Shown in pieces: positions 37,232 to 48,553 of a stretch of DNA of 64,000 bases. A program made the position numbers and the translations under genes. The DNA lies in assembly GCF_000317535.1 (NCBI RefSeq), contig NC_019757.1, positions 3,933,501 through 3,997,500 on the forward strand, read 5' to 3'. The notes below the pieces were generated by a model. That model was given only the letters and a program-made list of their open reading frames with translations. It was not told where the DNA came from and did not search any database. Source of the stretch: Cylindrospermum stagnale PCC 7417 (lineage in GTDB: Bacteria > Cyanobacteriota > Cyanobacteriia > Cyanobacteriales > Nostocaceae). Numbering within the stretch: position 1 is the stretch's first letter; each line of letters opens with the position of its first letter.

Positions 37232-38956
37232 TCATTCTTGCACAGTCAGCGGTAAGCGCACGGTAAAAGTAGAACCAACTCCAGGCTGACTTTTGACAAT
37301 AATCTCACCACCCATCATCTGACAAAAGTGGCGGCTAATTGCTAACCCTAATCCAGTACCGCCATATTTTTTTGTAGTTGAGTTATCCCCTTGTGTAAAA
37401 GGTTGAAATAACTGCTGCTGTTGACTGGGAGACATACCAATACCTGTGTCGTTAACGGTAAAAGTAATGATGCCAAAAGGAGTATTTCTGAGTAAATCTT
37501 GCTTTTCACTTTTAACTGTGAGTGTCACAATGCCGTTGGTGGTAAATTTGGCAGCGTTGCTGAGTAAGTTTAACAATACCTGTCGCATCCTCGTTTGATC
37601 AGCGTACATCATGCCAAGTTGGCGATCGCAATTTACTTCCAAGACATTGCCATTTTTCTCAATCGCTGACTTGACTGTGAGAACAACATTATTAATCAAC
37701 GTGCCGATTTCAAACGTCTCCGGGTAGAGGGTAATTTTCCCAGCTTCAATTTTCGACAAGTCGAGGATGTCATTAATCAGTTCTAAAAGATGTCTACCAG
37801 CAGAGTTGATCGTTTCCAGGTCAGTGATAAAATCTTCTGATAAACCTAAATCGGTAGCATCATCTTGCAGCAGTTGGCTCAAACCAATGACAGCATTCAA
37901 CGGTGTCCGTAACTCGTGGCTGACATTGGCCAAAAATCGGCTTTTGGCCTTGCTAGCAGCTTCAGCTAATTCTTTAGCTTGTTGTAATTCTTTTGTTCGC
38001 TGAGATACCCGCTCAATTAACCGATTCAGTGATTTTGCGAGTAAGCCAATTTCATCTTCGGTGGTGACGGGAGCTCGCAAATCAAAATTAGATTTTCTCG
38101 CCACCTGTTCAGCTACTTGAGTAACAGTGATCACTGGTTCTGCGATCGCGCGACTTGTACGCCAAGCCACGATTGCGGCGATCGCCACCGACACCAGCAT
38201 ACTCATGATCACAATGCATCTCTCAACTATTTTAGCCTGCTCTACATCTCTTTGCCTTCCCTGCTCTTGCTCTTGGGCAGTTCGCAGGATGTTGGCCAAT
38301 TTTTCCGAAAGCTGATCTAGCTGCATGGCAGTTTGACCACGCATAATTTTTAGCAACTGCTCTCGAGCGGCGGAAATCTGCTGTGGCTGCACATTTTGAG
38401 ATTCAATTTGCTGCAAGATAGTTTCTATTTGATCAATGTAGGATTTTAAATTAGTGGCGTAATCCTGCAATAAAGTCTGTAAAGTGATGCTAGTTGCAGC
38501 TAGTGTCTGAGGCTTACTGTCTATAAATCCGGTAATTTTCTGCTCTAATTTCTTAGCTTTGTTAACACTTTGGAGAAATTTAGTTTTTGTAATTAACAGT
38601 TGGGGTCTATCCTCCAATACTGCAACCAAGTTAGAGCTATGTAATTGTGCCCCGACTACCGCATCTTTATAATTAATCAGTAGTTGCCCTTGCTCATTGG
38701 CTTGATTTAATTGCCTAATTTCTCTCCCCCGGTAGTAGTTGGCAAGCACCAATCCAGTAAGTGAACCGAAAAAGCCAATGCCAATTGCCACAAAATATCC
38801 ATAGCCAATTTTTTGATGGATGCGCCAAGAACTAGCTTTGAGTTTCCGGCGTGAGGGAAATTCTATAGTTGGGAGTTCGTCTGTCGATGGCTCTTCGGCT
38901 GGCACTTGTTTGCTTTCTGAACTACTGTCAACAGGGGTTGGCTTTTGAGAAGGCAT
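37232..38956 (-). CDS. Membrane sensor histidine kinase (HAMP-HisKA-HATPase)
   Basis: 574 residues with a cytoplasmic N-tail, a transmembrane helix at about 52-74, an extracytoplasmic helical sensor domain (about 75-240), a second transmembrane helix at about 246-266, HAMP (about 267-320), a coiled coil, HisKA with the intact H-box [16 protein letters not shown] (about 345), and a full HATPase domain: N-box [11 protein letters not shown]1 NDTGIGMS, F-box QPFTQGD, G2 GGTGLGLAI. All catalytic residues are present, in contrast to the protein at 30564. No response regulator is adjacent; the signal is unknown. Confidence 0.9.
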   Translation of the reverse strand: MPSQKPTPVDSSSESKQVPAEEPSTDELPTIEFPSRRKLKASSWRIHQKIGYGYFVAIGIGFFGSLTGLVLANYYRGREIRQLNQANEQGQLLINYKDAVVGAQLHSSNLVAVLEDRPQLLITKTKFLQSVNKAKKLEQKITGFIDSKPQTLAATSITLQTLLQDYATNLKSYIDQIETILQQIESQNVQPQQISAAREQLLKIMRGQTAMQLDQLSEKLANILRTAQEQEQGRQRDVEQAKIVERCIVIMSMLVSVAIAAIVAWRTSRAIAEPVITVTQVAEQVARKSNFDLRAPVTTEDEIGLLAKSLNRLIERVSQRTKELQQAKELAEAASKAKSRFLANVSHELRTPLNAVIGLSQLLQDDATDLGLSEDFITDLETINSAGRHLLELINDILDLSKIEAGKITLYPETFEIGTLINNVVLTVKSAIEKNGNVLEVNCDRQLGMMYADQTRMRQVLLNLLSNAAKFTTNGIVTLTVKSEKQDLLRNTPFGIITFTVNDTGIGMSPSQQQQLFQPFTQGDNSTTKKYGGTGLGLAISRHFCQMMGGEIIVKSQPGVGSTFTVRLPLTVQE

Positions 38957-39836
38957 TCCTCAATTATCTTTGCCTTCCCGCAAAAATCACCAAATCAGTC
39001 TAGCCTATACAATCACTTCAAATATGATTAATATTTACATTATCTGGTTTGATAATAAAAGCAAATACTTATTTGCTATGTAAATGATACTATATTATGG
39101 TTGACCGGTCTTAAGATCAACGACCGAAGCTCAGTTTTGGTTGAACGGTATAGCCTTACTCTAGCCTACTACTTCACACAATTGACTCCTCCTGGCATCA
39201 ACTTATGACCGACGACGCGGATTTAAACCAGGTTGCCAAAAGAGATTAATGATTTTTCCGGCACGCTGCCATTGCTCCGATCACTGCCACCTGTGTAGAT
39301 GGTGTAGAAATTCTGCCTGGATTGGCGAACGGAGAGCAAATAGCAGATAAATTTTTTTAAAGTCTAGTCTGTGTAAGCCCATAAAAACTTATCACGTATT
39401 CAGATCGAGACGAATAAGTTGATTGACGAACGCGGCTTAAGATAGCTTTAATATCAGATCAAATCGGCGTTTAGACCTGTATAAATGAAAGGTGGACTGA
39501 TTTTGCCATGATTTCTGCTTCGATGAGTCAGATTACGAGCAAATGAGACTGCATAGGATAATCGCAACCTGAGGATTGCAGTTGATTCAAAAAACGGAAA
39601 TCAGAAAGCTGATTTTAATCTACCCTGTCGCCTTCTGACTTCTATCGTCCTACTGACTTTCTACCTTGTAGTTGATGCAGTAGCGGTGACGGGGCAACTA
39701 TGGTTAGAGGACACTACAATCCTTTGTACCCTAAACCCAGTTGTGCTGATGCAAGAGTGCATTGCCGTATCAACTGCCTTGTGGTTGTAATTGTCCGGAT
39801 TAGAGAAACTCAACTGTCTAAATTATGGGAGTGAAA
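38957..39836. other. Long spacer with possible gene relic
   Basis: 880 bases between divergent genes. A short plus-strand frame (39256-39360) reads VDGVEILPGLANGEQIADKF and stop, which looks like the C-terminal piece of an RND efflux adaptor (HlyD/MFP) protein but is isolated. A small stem-loop AAATCAG/CTGATTT lies near 39597. Nothing else recognisable; the region could hold the promoter and leader of the CAAD gene. Confidence 0.4.
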
Positions 39837-40274
39837 ATGCAAGAACCGGAATTCGTGGAAACCAAGTCACAAGAGGCAACAGTGCCAGAGATCAACAGCC
39901 AAACAGGAACGATCACCAAACTCCAACCTCCCGTACAGCCTCAAGAGCAATGGCTAAAGTACGGTGAACAAGTTTCTGAATTTTTAGGCACGTTGCCCGA
40001 ATATGTGGGAAGCTTCTTTAATCAATACAAGCAGCCTCTAGTCAGCCTTGGTTTAGTTCTGACAGCAATTGTTACAGTCAAGGTACTTTTGGCGGTATTG
40101 GATGCTTTGAATGATCTTCCTTTGGTAGCGCCTACCTTTGAGTTGATTGGTATTGGTTACTCTGCCTGGTTTGTTTACCGCTATTTACTCAAGGCCTCGA
40201 CTAGGCAAGAGTTAACTAGTGAAATTACAACCCTCAAATCACAAGTTGTCGGTAAAGATATTCCAGAAGCTTAA
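39837..40274 (+). CDS. CAAD-domain membrane protein
   Basis: 145 residues. The ATG at 39837 is preferred over that at 39825 because GGGAG stands 5-6 bases before it. A proline/glutamine-rich N-tail is followed by two transmembrane helices (about 75-97 and 103-125) with the CAAD pattern FFNQYKQPLVSLGLVLTAIV and LVAPTFELIGIGYSAWFVYRYLLK, then a short helix. CAAD is the cyanobacterial domain fused to some aminoacyl-tRNA synthetases and related to thylakoid CURT1 proteins. It probably resides in the thylakoid membrane. Confidence 0.85.
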   Translation: MQEPEFVETKSQEATVPEINSQTGTITKLQPPVQPQEQWLKYGEQVSEFLGTLPEYVGSFFNQYKQPLVSLGLVLTAIVTVKVLLAVLDALNDLPLVAPTFELIGIGYSAWFVYRYLLKASTRQELTSEITTLKSQVVGKDIPEA

Positions 40275-40375
40275 TATCTGAACTTTCGCTCCCCTGCGGA
40301 TAGCCGAATGCCAGGCGTCTACGCTCCCCCGCAGGGGATTGACTATTTTTTCTCAAGGTTATTGAGGTGAGTTTC

Positions 40376-41494
40376 CTAGCGTTTGGGAAGTTGCTTCGTG
40401 TTTAAGGACAAGCTTGGCGAAGGCACAATGTTTTGCGACTTAATTTCTTCTAACCTCCCCATTCGCACTAAAGCTTGATGAATCATCGCCACTACCTCAG
40501 CGCGAGTCGCTGGTTTGTTGGGAGCAAGCATTTCTGGATTGGGATAGTTAACCACAAGACCGTTGGCTGTAGCTGCTGTGATCTTGCCAGTAGCGTATTG
40601 CGGAATATCTTTAGCATCTTGATAAATAAGTAAATTCTGCTTTGAAGCAGCGGGGACTTTCAGCTTCAACCCGCTGACAAGGGCAACTAAAACTTGCCCG
40701 CGCGAAATCTTTTGTTCTGGTTTGAAGGTGTTTTGAGGGTAACCTTTTAAAAAGCCGGTACTGATGGCTTGGTCAATGGCTGGAGTTGCCCAGAATTTTG
40801 TCGGCACATCTTTAAAAGCTATGGTGGACTTATCCAGTCCACTATCAAAGGCTTGTTGCAGAATGGCGGCGAACTCGGCACGGGTTACAGGCTGATTTGG
40901 TCTAAAAGTATAATCAGGGAAGCCTTTGATCAAACCACGGGAAGAAAGAACATCAATAAAACGCCGTCCCCAGAAATTATTGGGCACATCATTAAAGGCA
41001 ATTGGCGGCGGAATAATTGACTTTTTCTCTGCCGGAGTTACTAAAGACAATGTTGGTGATGTCCCAGGAGTCGGTAACTCAATGGGGACTACCTTAATCG
41101 GTGGCAAGATGGGGGCAGGAGTCCCATTGTCAGTTGGCATTGTGTTGGGTTCAACAACAGCCGCAGGTGGTGGCGATGACAAGCTGTTGGAGTGGGAACC
41201 TACACTCTTGTTTATCTGGGGAAGAGGGGACGGCAATGCTTGATTTGATAGAATGCCAGGAGACGAAGTTGGGTTCGGCGTCAGCACTCCGGGGAAATGC
41301 CAACTAGAATCTCTGCGTCCAAGTGACCAAAATAGAATTCCGCCGATAGTGGCAAAGACAACCAGAATGGCGATAAATTCATCAAAGCCAAGGGCAGTTG
41401 TTGGCGATGACTGGCGATCGCCTTTGGCGGGGCGTAGCCGATCGCCTTTGGCGGGGCGTAGCCCATCGCGATCGCTAGGAGGTAAATTTGTCAT
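40376..41494 (-). CDS. S-layer homology (SLH) domain protein
   Basis: 372 residues from the ATG at 41494 (MTNLPPSDRD), which has GGGGAA upstream. A single transmembrane helix lies at about 40-60 (FIAILVVFATIGGILFWSL), then a proline-rich region, then three SLH modules from about 165 (FNDVPNNFWGRRFIDVLSSRG, FKDVPTKFWATPAIDQAIST, YQDAKDIPQYATGKITAATA), each with a VTRAEFAAIL-like segment. SLH domains bind secondary wall polymers or peptidoglycan. The N-terminal LRPAKGDRLRPAKGDR is a DNA-repeat-encoded insertion with HIP1 sites. Confidence 0.87.
   Translation of the reverse strand: MTNLPPSDRDGLRPAKGDRLRPAKGDRQSSPTTALGFDEFIAILVVFATIGGILFWSLGRRDSSWHFPGVLTPNPTSSPGILSNQALPSPLPQINKSVGSHSNSLSSPPPAAVVEPNTMPTDNGTPAPILPPIKVVPIELPTPGTSPTLSLVTPAEKKSIIPPPIAFNDVPNNFWGRRFIDVLSSRGLIKGFPDYTFRPNQPVTRAEFAAILQQAFDSGLDKSTIAFKDVPTKFWATPAIDQAISTGFLKGYPQNTFKPEQKISRGQVLVALVSGLKLKVPAASKQNLLIYQDAKDIPQYATGKITAATANGLVVNYPNPEMLAPNKPATRAEVVAMIHQALVRMGRLEEIKSQNIVPSPSLSLNTKQLPKR
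41413..41476. repeat. HIP1-bordered 24-bp repeat, two copies
   Basis: GCGATCGCCTTTGGCGGGG followed by CGTAGCC, repeated once, then CATCGCGATCGC. In frame it gives (L)RPAKGDR twice. The same element, GGGCTACGCC..GCCAAAAGCGATCGC, is inserted in the opposite orientation in the caspase-like gene at 16520-16551. Confidence 0.75.
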
Positions 41495-41563
41495 CGTAAT
41501 TCCCCGGAAATTAAGCCAAAAATGCACATTTTATCCTACTTTCTGGGAAACCCCAAAATCAAA

Positions 41564-42961
41564 TTACAGCACCCGCAATAAGCTGGGAATGCTGTCTATT
41601 GCTTCCAGATTCCGAATTTCCGCCAGGGCCTGCCGAAAATCCCCTTCTTTGACATCATGGGTAACAACCACAATCTCTGCTAATTCTCCATGAACACCAG
41701 TTTGCACAACTGACTCTAAGCTAACGCCATGCTTGCCAAAGCAAGTACCCAGGTTGCCGATGACGCTGGGTTGGTCTTTAGTCAAGAAACGGGCATAAAA
41801 TCGAGTTACGAGTTCTGCAATTGGGGCAATTTGAGCGTAATCATCATGCCCACAGGTTAATAGGGGGTTTGGGTTGGTTGTACTGGTTTTCAGGGTAGCA
41901 ACGAGATTTAAGATATCTGATGATACAGCGCTGGCAGTTGCCCCCGCACCAGCACCGGGACCGAAAAACATTACCTGCCCAATGGGTTCCCCTTCCACAA
42001 GAATGGCATTATAAACGCCGTTAATGCTAGCTAATGGGTGGGCTTGGGGTACTAAGGTGGGATGAACTCTGACTGACAGCTGGGAGTGATCGTTAGTTTG
42101 GCGTTTGGCGATCGTCCGTGTCAGCCCCGACGGGTTCGTTGCGAACCCGTCCCCCGGTTCTGAAAGAACCGGGGCAACCTTCCCTCCGGGAAGGTTGGGG
42201 GCTAGGACGCGCTTTGCGATCGCTAATAATTTAATCACAAAGCCCAATTTTTCGGCATAAGCAATATCTGTTTTGCTAACTTGGCGAATTCCCTCGCAAT
42301 AAACATCTTCTAGGTGGATGCGTCCACCAAAGGCTAAGGAGGCGAGGATGGCAATTTTATCGCCTGCGTCTAAGCCATCGACATCAGCAGTCGGGTCTGC
42401 TTCAGCGTAACCCAATCGTTGGGCATCTGCTAAAACATCGCTGAAGTTGCTACCTTCTGTTTGCATCCGCGTCAGGATGTAATTAGTTGTACCGTTAACG
42501 ATGCCAGTCACGGCATGAATGCGGTTAACACTTAAAGACTGTTTCAGGGGTTGAATCACGGGAATACCACCACCAACGGCGGCTTCTAACATGACGTATA
42601 CCCCGGCTTGATTGGCAGCTGTAAAGATTTCTGCACCAAAACGGGCGATCGCCGCTTTATTGGCGGTAACTACGTGCTTACCATTGCTGATGGCTTTGAG
42701 AATTAGCGATCGCGCTGGTTCTAGTCCACCCATCACCTCAACCACTATATCCACCGCTGGATCGTTGACGATCGCTTCTAAATCTGTAGTTAAAACGGAC
42801 GGTGGCAATTCGACTGCACGGGGTCGATCTAGCGATCGCACTCCCACCCGATATATTTCTATCTCCTGCAACAACGGGTGACGCCCCTCCCGGTCTTGCA
42901 ACAGTTGCACTGTGCCCGTCCCTACAGTACCTAACCCTAGTATTCCTAGTTTCACACCCAC
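41564..42961 (-). CDS. hom: Homoserine dehydrogenase
   Basis: Reduces aspartate semialdehyde to homoserine in the threonine/methionine pathway. The likely start is the GTG at 42961 (MGVKLGILGLGTVGTGTVQLL). The Rossmann fold is followed by VVEVMGGLEPA, VTANKAAIARFG, the catalytic domain (EAAVGGGIPVIQPL, GIVNGTTNYILTRM, ADPTADVDGLDAGDKIAIL) and a C-terminal ACT domain. About 36 residues (VLAPNLPGGKVAPVLSEPGD and onwards) interrupt the block LAIAKR..QLSVRVHPTLV and are encoded by a palindromic repeat cluster; the usual length is about 429-430 residues, against ~465 here. Confidence 0.93.
   Translation of the reverse strand: MGVKLGILGLGTVGTGTVQLLQDREGRHPLLQEIEIYRVGVRSLDRPRAVELPPSVLTTDLEAIVNDPAVDIVVEVMGGLEPARSLILKAISNGKHVVTANKAAIARFGAEIFTAANQAGVYVMLEAAVGGGIPVIQPLKQSLSVNRIHAVTGIVNGTTNYILTRMQTEGSNFSDVLADAQRLGYAEADPTADVDGLDAGDKIAILASLAFGGRIHLEDVYCEGIRQVSKTDIAYAEKLGFVIKLLAIAKRVLAPNLPGGKVAPVLSEPGDGFATNPSGLTRTIAKRQTNDHSQLSVRVHPTLVPQAHPLASINGVYNAILVEGEPIGQVMFFGPGAGAGATASAVSSDILNLVATLKTSTTNPNPLLTCGHDDYAQIAPIAELVTRFYARFLTKDQPSVIGNLGTCFGKHGVSLESVVQTGVHGELAEIVVVTHDVKEGDFRQALAEIRNLEAIDSIPSLLRVL
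42113..42220. repeat. Triple-hairpin repeat inserted in frame in hom
   Basis: Three consecutive hairpins: GACGGGTTCG/CGAACCCGTC, CCCCGGTTCT/AGAACCGGGG and CAACCTTCC/GGAAGGTTG. The cluster is bordered by TTTGGCGATCG and TTTGCGATCGC, i.e. HIP1-like sequence on both sides, as if the element had been inserted at, and had duplicated, a HIP1 site. Its length is a multiple of three and all its codons are open in the hom frame. Confidence 0.8.
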
Positions 42962-43079
42962 AGATTTTGCACCCAAGTTCACCAATAACAATTGTAGGCG
43001 GAGCATCAGCCCCACCTACAGATTATCCTTTCTCAGTTGTCAGTTGCCCTAACTCAAGAAGCAATTACCAATGACTAAC

Positions 43080-44537
<1,458 letters not shown>

Positions 44538-44769
44538 TTAACCGTTTATCAAAAAAAAACTATTCCCATCCCATGCCAGCTTTAGTTTACCGGATTTTCG
44601 TTTCACAAAACTGGCACCGGGGAAAACGGCATCATAAATATAATGCCCTGCTAAGTAAACTCGCCCAAGACATGCAGGCATAGCAAAAAACACACCTGTT
44701 CACCTTCTAAGGTAGAAGATAAGTCTTTGAGAGAATGTTAATAATGAGTCAATTTAATCTTTATTTTCG

Positions 44770-44932
44770 TTAACTACCAATCCAGTTAAGGCGATCGCGC
44801 CAGCGGGTGCGTAGGTTGCCGAAAGGGTACGCAACAGCAGCATCTAGAGGATCAAAGTTTTGATTAGCAAAAACCACCACTCCAGGACCGCAGCCAATAA
44901 CTAGCCCTGGGCTTGCCAATTCTGGGCATTGA
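44770..44932 (-). pseudogene. Possible relic of a small gene between petH and prk
   Basis: The minus-strand frame reads CPELASPGLVIGCGPGVVVF, then ANQNFDPLDAAVAYPFGNLR, then TRWRDRLNWIGS and stop. The composition is protein-like rather than random. No start codon or upstream continuation of similar quality is found, and the frame is lost near 44935. I recall a small hypothetical gene at this position in Nostoc 7120. Family unknown. Confidence 0.35.
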
Positions 44933-45607
44933 CAATTTCCTGAGCGCCAATCCTGGAAGTTTTTCTCCCGATTGGTTCTTCACTGCCACAAAATTCATCT
45001 CAAAACTCTACCCGCAGGGTGAGCGTGAGGCTTGTTTTGGACTTAGCTAACGTTACCAGTCACCAAGAATGCTGTTGGCTGCATTTTTTAAATCCCGATC
45101 ATGGCTAACTCCATGACTCGAGTAACCACAGCTAATAACACGACATAGCGGGAAACATCGTATCATCAGTTTTACTTGCTGTGAAAAATCTGTCAACCTC
45201 TGCCAGTACCTTGCTATAGCCCTTACACTTCTATTTGGGCAGATCCAGAGGTTTACTGTTAATAGCTTTTCGGATGTTGGTTACTGGCTCAACCATTCAA
45301 TCTCTAGAATCTTGCTTTGAATATCTTGATCCCCCAAGTAAATTTTATGGACACTAAAATATTTGCCGCCAAAAAAAATCTACCTTATGGCCTTGATTAT
45401 ATAGAGTGACTTTCCCTGTAGACGAGTAGGCTAAACTACTTATGGGCGGTGATGATGGGCCTTTGAAAATTAACAACTAAATCATCAAGATTATTGGGGA
45501 ACCACTCTCATCTTTATGAGGGCGAATCTTGTTATAGAATACCCCCTTCTGTTAAAATCTAATATACCACTAGGATTAAATACTTACCAGCAGCTAATTC
45601 AGGCTAG

Positions 45608-45647
45608 TCCGACGAAATAACAACTATTTTGTTGTGTATGCGTCGGA
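45608..45647 (+). promoter_or_regulatory. Stem-loop upstream of prk
   Basis: Outer arms TCCGACG/CGTCGGA enclose inner arms ACAAC/GTTGT around a TATTTT loop. It lies 127 bases before the prk ATG with no T-tract after it, so a leader or regulatory structure is as likely as a terminator. Confidence 0.35.
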
Positions 45648-45773
45648 TGCGTAATAGGCTTGTTGGGTAGCAAGAACGCAGGATCATACCATTGGGTTAA
45701 ATTCCTGGCTTCAAAATCTGCTGTGTGAAAAATTATTGATTGACACATCTTTTTTAGTATTTAGAGGAGATTT

Positions 45774-46778
45774 ATGACCATTAAGCCGGAACGCGTGGTA
45801 CTGATTGGAGTAGCTGGAGACTCTGGATGCGGTAAATCTACTTTTTTGCGTCGTTTGATAGATTTGTTTGGTGAAGATTTAATGACAGTTATCTGTTTAG
45901 ATGACTATCATTGCCTGGATCGCAAACAGCGCAAAGAAACTGGGATAACCGCACTAGACCCTAGGGCGAACAACTTTGACCTGATGTATGAGCAAATCAA
46001 AGCGCTTAAGGAAGGTCAAGGGATTGATAAGCCGATTTACAACCACGAAACCGGCTTGCTCGATCCGCCAGAGCGGGTGGAGCCGAACCACATTATAGTG
46101 GTTGAGGGGCTGCATCCGTTATATGATGAGCGGGTGCGATCGCTAATCGATTTCAGCGTTTATTTCGACATTAGCGATGAAGTCAAAATCGCCTGGAAAA
46201 TCCAGCGAGATATGGCTGAAAGGGGACATCGCTACGAAGATGTCTTAGCTCAAATCAATTCCCGTAAACCTGACTTTGAAAAGTTTATCGAACCACAAAG
46301 AGAATTTGCCGATGTGGTTCTCCAAGTGTTACCCACAAACTTGATCAAAAACGACACAGAGCGCAAAGTTTTGCGGGTACGTATGCTCCAGCGGGAAGGT
46401 AAGGAAGGCTTTGATCCAACCTACCTCTTTGATGAAGGATCAACAATTCAGTGGACTCCCTGCGGACGTAAACTCACTTGTTCCTATCCTGGTATGCAAC
46501 TGTATTACGGCTCAGATGTTTACTACGGACGCTACGTCTCTGTATTAGAAGTAGATGGTCAATTTGACGATCTGGAAGAAGTAATTTACATCGAAACCCA
46601 TCTCAGCAAGACATCCACCAAGTATCAAGGTGAGATGACTCACTTGCTACTCCAGCACCGTGAGTATCCAGGTTCCAATAATGGTACCGGTTTGTTCCAA
46701 GTGCTGACAGGTTTGAAAATGCGTGCTGCTTATGAGCAGTTGACGGCTAAGGAAGCAAAACTGGCGGTTCAAGTTTAA
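45774..46778 (+). CDS. prk: Phosphoribulokinase
   Basis: Phosphorylates ribulose 5-phosphate to ribulose 1,5-bisphosphate in the Calvin cycle. P-loop: GVAGDSGCGKSTFLRR. Cys19 lies in the loop and Cys41 in VICLDDYHCLD, the N-terminal redox pair region. The C-terminal cysteines in TPCGRKLTCSYPG form the second pair, as in the CP12/thioredoxin-regulated class. Substrate-binding blocks are NNFDLMYEQ, HETGLLDPPERV and VVEGLHPLYDERVR. Length 334. The SD AGAGGAG precedes the ATG by 6 bases. A terminator follows at 46805. Confidence 0.97.
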   Translation: MTIKPERVVLIGVAGDSGCGKSTFLRRLIDLFGEDLMTVICLDDYHCLDRKQRKETGITALDPRANNFDLMYEQIKALKEGQGIDKPIYNHETGLLDPPERVEPNHIIVVEGLHPLYDERVRSLIDFSVYFDISDEVKIAWKIQRDMAERGHRYEDVLAQINSRKPDFEKFIEPQREFADVVLQVLPTNLIKNDTERKVLRVRMLQREGKEGFDPTYLFDEGSTIQWTPCGRKLTCSYPGMQLYYGSDVYYGRYVSVLEVDGQFDDLEEVIYIETHLSKTSTKYQGEMTHLLLQHREYPGSNNGTGLFQVLTGLKMRAAYEQLTAKEAKLAVQV

Positions 46779-46804
46779 CGCAGTAGTGTTAGTGTCAAAG
46801 CTTA

Positions 46805-46835
46805 CGGGGATGCTTTTGGGTGTCCCCTCTTTTTT
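46805..46835 (+). terminator. Rho-independent terminator of prk
   Basis: GGGGA, a 12-base loop region, then TCCCC, followed by TCTTTTTT, 27 bases after the prk stop. Confidence 0.8.
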
Positions 46836-47034
46836 GCAACCAAATAAAATTTCCTATCACTAGCCTAAATATGATCTCTGTTAGAGATACTAAAGCTATA
46901 GTTAGCGGTTTCTCTCCAGATCAGAAGACACTAATTAATCTATGTGTCAATATTGTTATGATTTCAGAAATTAGTAGCTGAAACTAAATACCCATGTTTA
47001 GTCAGTGAAAACACTATAAAAGGAGGAATGTCCT

Positions 47035-48309
47035 TTGTCCCGTCGCTATTTATTCACCTCCGAGTCAGTCACCGAAGGTCATCCAGATAAAATCTGCGAT
47101 CAGATTTCTGATACCATTCTCGATACCTTACTGGCACAAGACCCCAGCAGCCGCGTTGCTGCTGAAGTAGTTGTTAATACTGGTTTAGTGCTAATTACGG
47201 GTGAAATTACCACCAAAGCCAATGTGAATTACGTCCATCTCGCCCGCAAGAAAATCGCGGAAATTGGCTATACCAATGCCGATAACGGATTTTCTGCCAA
47301 CAGCGCTAGCGTTCTGGTAGCTTTGGATGAACAATCACCTGACATTGCCCAGGGTGTGAACACCGCCCAAGAAACCCGCGCCGAAGATAGTGAACAACTA
47401 TTCGATAAAATCGGTGCAGGTGACCAAGGGATCATGTTTGGCTTTGCCTGCAACGAAACACCAGAACTGATGCCCTTACCCATCAGTCTCGCCCACCGCA
47501 TTGCGCGTCGACTAGCCGCAGTTCGCAAAACAGGTGATTTACCATACTTGCGCCCTGATGGCAAAACCCAAGTCACCGTAGCCTACGAAGATGGACGCCC
47601 TGTAGGCATTGATACAATCTTGATTTCTACCCAACACGCAGCCGACATTGGGGAAATTACCGATGAGGCAGCGGTGCAAGCCAAGATTAAACAAGACCTC
47701 TGGTCAGCGGTGGTCGAACCTGTTTTTGAAGACATTGACATTAAGCCGAATCAGGAAACACGTTTTTTAGTGAATCCCACCGGCAAATTTGTCATTGGTG
47801 GACCCCAAGGTGACTCTGGTCTCACAGGACGGAAAATTATTGTGGATACCTACGGTGGCTATTCACGACATGGCGGCGGCGCTTTCTCAGGTAAAGACCC
47901 CACCAAGGTAGACCGTTCTGCTGCTTACGCTGCTCGCTATGTGGCGAAAAATATTATCGCTGCTGGGTTGGCAGAAAAAGTTGAAATCCAGCTATCTTAT
48001 GCTATCGGTGTAGCGCGACCAACCAGCATTTTGGTAGATACCTTTGGTACTGGCAAAGTGGATGAAGAAATCTTGCTGGAATTAATCAAACAGAACTTTG
48101 AACTGCGTCCAGCGGGAATTATCCATGCCTTCGATTTACGCAACCTACCAAGTACACGAGGCGGACGTTTTTATCAGGACGTCGCGGCTTACGGTCATTT
48201 TGGCAGGACTGATTTAGACTTACCTTGGGAGCGCACTGATAAAGCAGATGTGCTGAAGCAAGCAGTCAACCAGACACTGTCGGCAGTGGCTGCTCAGGCG
48301 TTAAGTTAA
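47035..48309 (+). CDS. metK: S-adenosylmethionine synthase
   Basis: Makes S-adenosylmethionine from methionine and ATP. The start is a TTG at 47035 ([20 protein letters not shown]) with a perfect AGGAGG 8 bases upstream; there is no in-frame ATG nearby. Signature motifs are [32 protein letters not shown] and [22 protein letters not shown]. 424 residues, normal for cyanobacteria. The preceding 250 bases hold the promoter; no S-adenosylmethionine riboswitch is recognisable. Confidence 0.97.
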   Translation: MSRRYLFTSESVTEGHPDKICDQISDTILDTLLAQDPSSRVAAEVVVNTGLVLITGEITTKANVNYVHLARKKIAEIGYTNADNGFSANSASVLVALDEQSPDIAQGVNTAQETRAEDSEQLFDKIGAGDQGIMFGFACNETPELMPLPISLAHRIARRLAAVRKTGDLPYLRPDGKTQVTVAYEDGRPVGIDTILISTQHAADIGEITDEAAVQAKIKQDLWSAVVEPVFEDIDIKPNQETRFLVNPTGKFVIGGPQGDSGLTGRKIIVDTYGGYSRHGGGAFSGKDPTKVDRSAAYAARYVAKNIIAAGLAEKVEIQLSYAIGVARPTSILVDTFGTGKVDEEILLELIKQNFELRPAGIIHAFDLRNLPSTRGGRFYQDVAAYGHFGRTDLDLPWERTDKADVLKQAVNQTLSAVAAQALS

Positions 48310-48347
48310 AGTTATCAGCTACTGGCAAAACCTAGCCTGTTTATTTT

Positions 48348-48384
48348 CAGGTTATAGACGATTTCATTCGTTGCCTATAACCTG
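48348..48384 (+). terminator. Hairpin after metK
   Basis: Perfect 10-bp arms CAGGTTATAG/CTATAACCTG, 39 bases after the stop, followed by ATTTCT. A second imperfect hairpin (AAACCCTC / GAGGGGTTT, about 48412-48462) could serve the convergent pentapeptide gene. Confidence 0.6.
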
Positions 48385-48553
48385 ATTTCTACAGTTAATA
48401 GTAAATAAAATAAAACCCTCAACCTTGAGAATAGGGAAACTACTATCAAGCGGAGGGGTTTAACTTTTATTAATAATTTTCTAGGGTTACCGGGTAACTA
48501 TAACCCGCAATCGCCGACGATGCTTAATTTTAACTGGACTGATTAAGGACTGC

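Noticed and set aside
37232-38956. Second pseudokinase
   Set aside because: H-box, N-box, G1 and G2 motifs are all intact, so this histidine kinase should be active.
46779-47034. S-adenosylmethionine riboswitch before metK
   Set aside because: No conserved SAM-riboswitch core or terminator-antiterminator structure could be seen in the 250-base leader.
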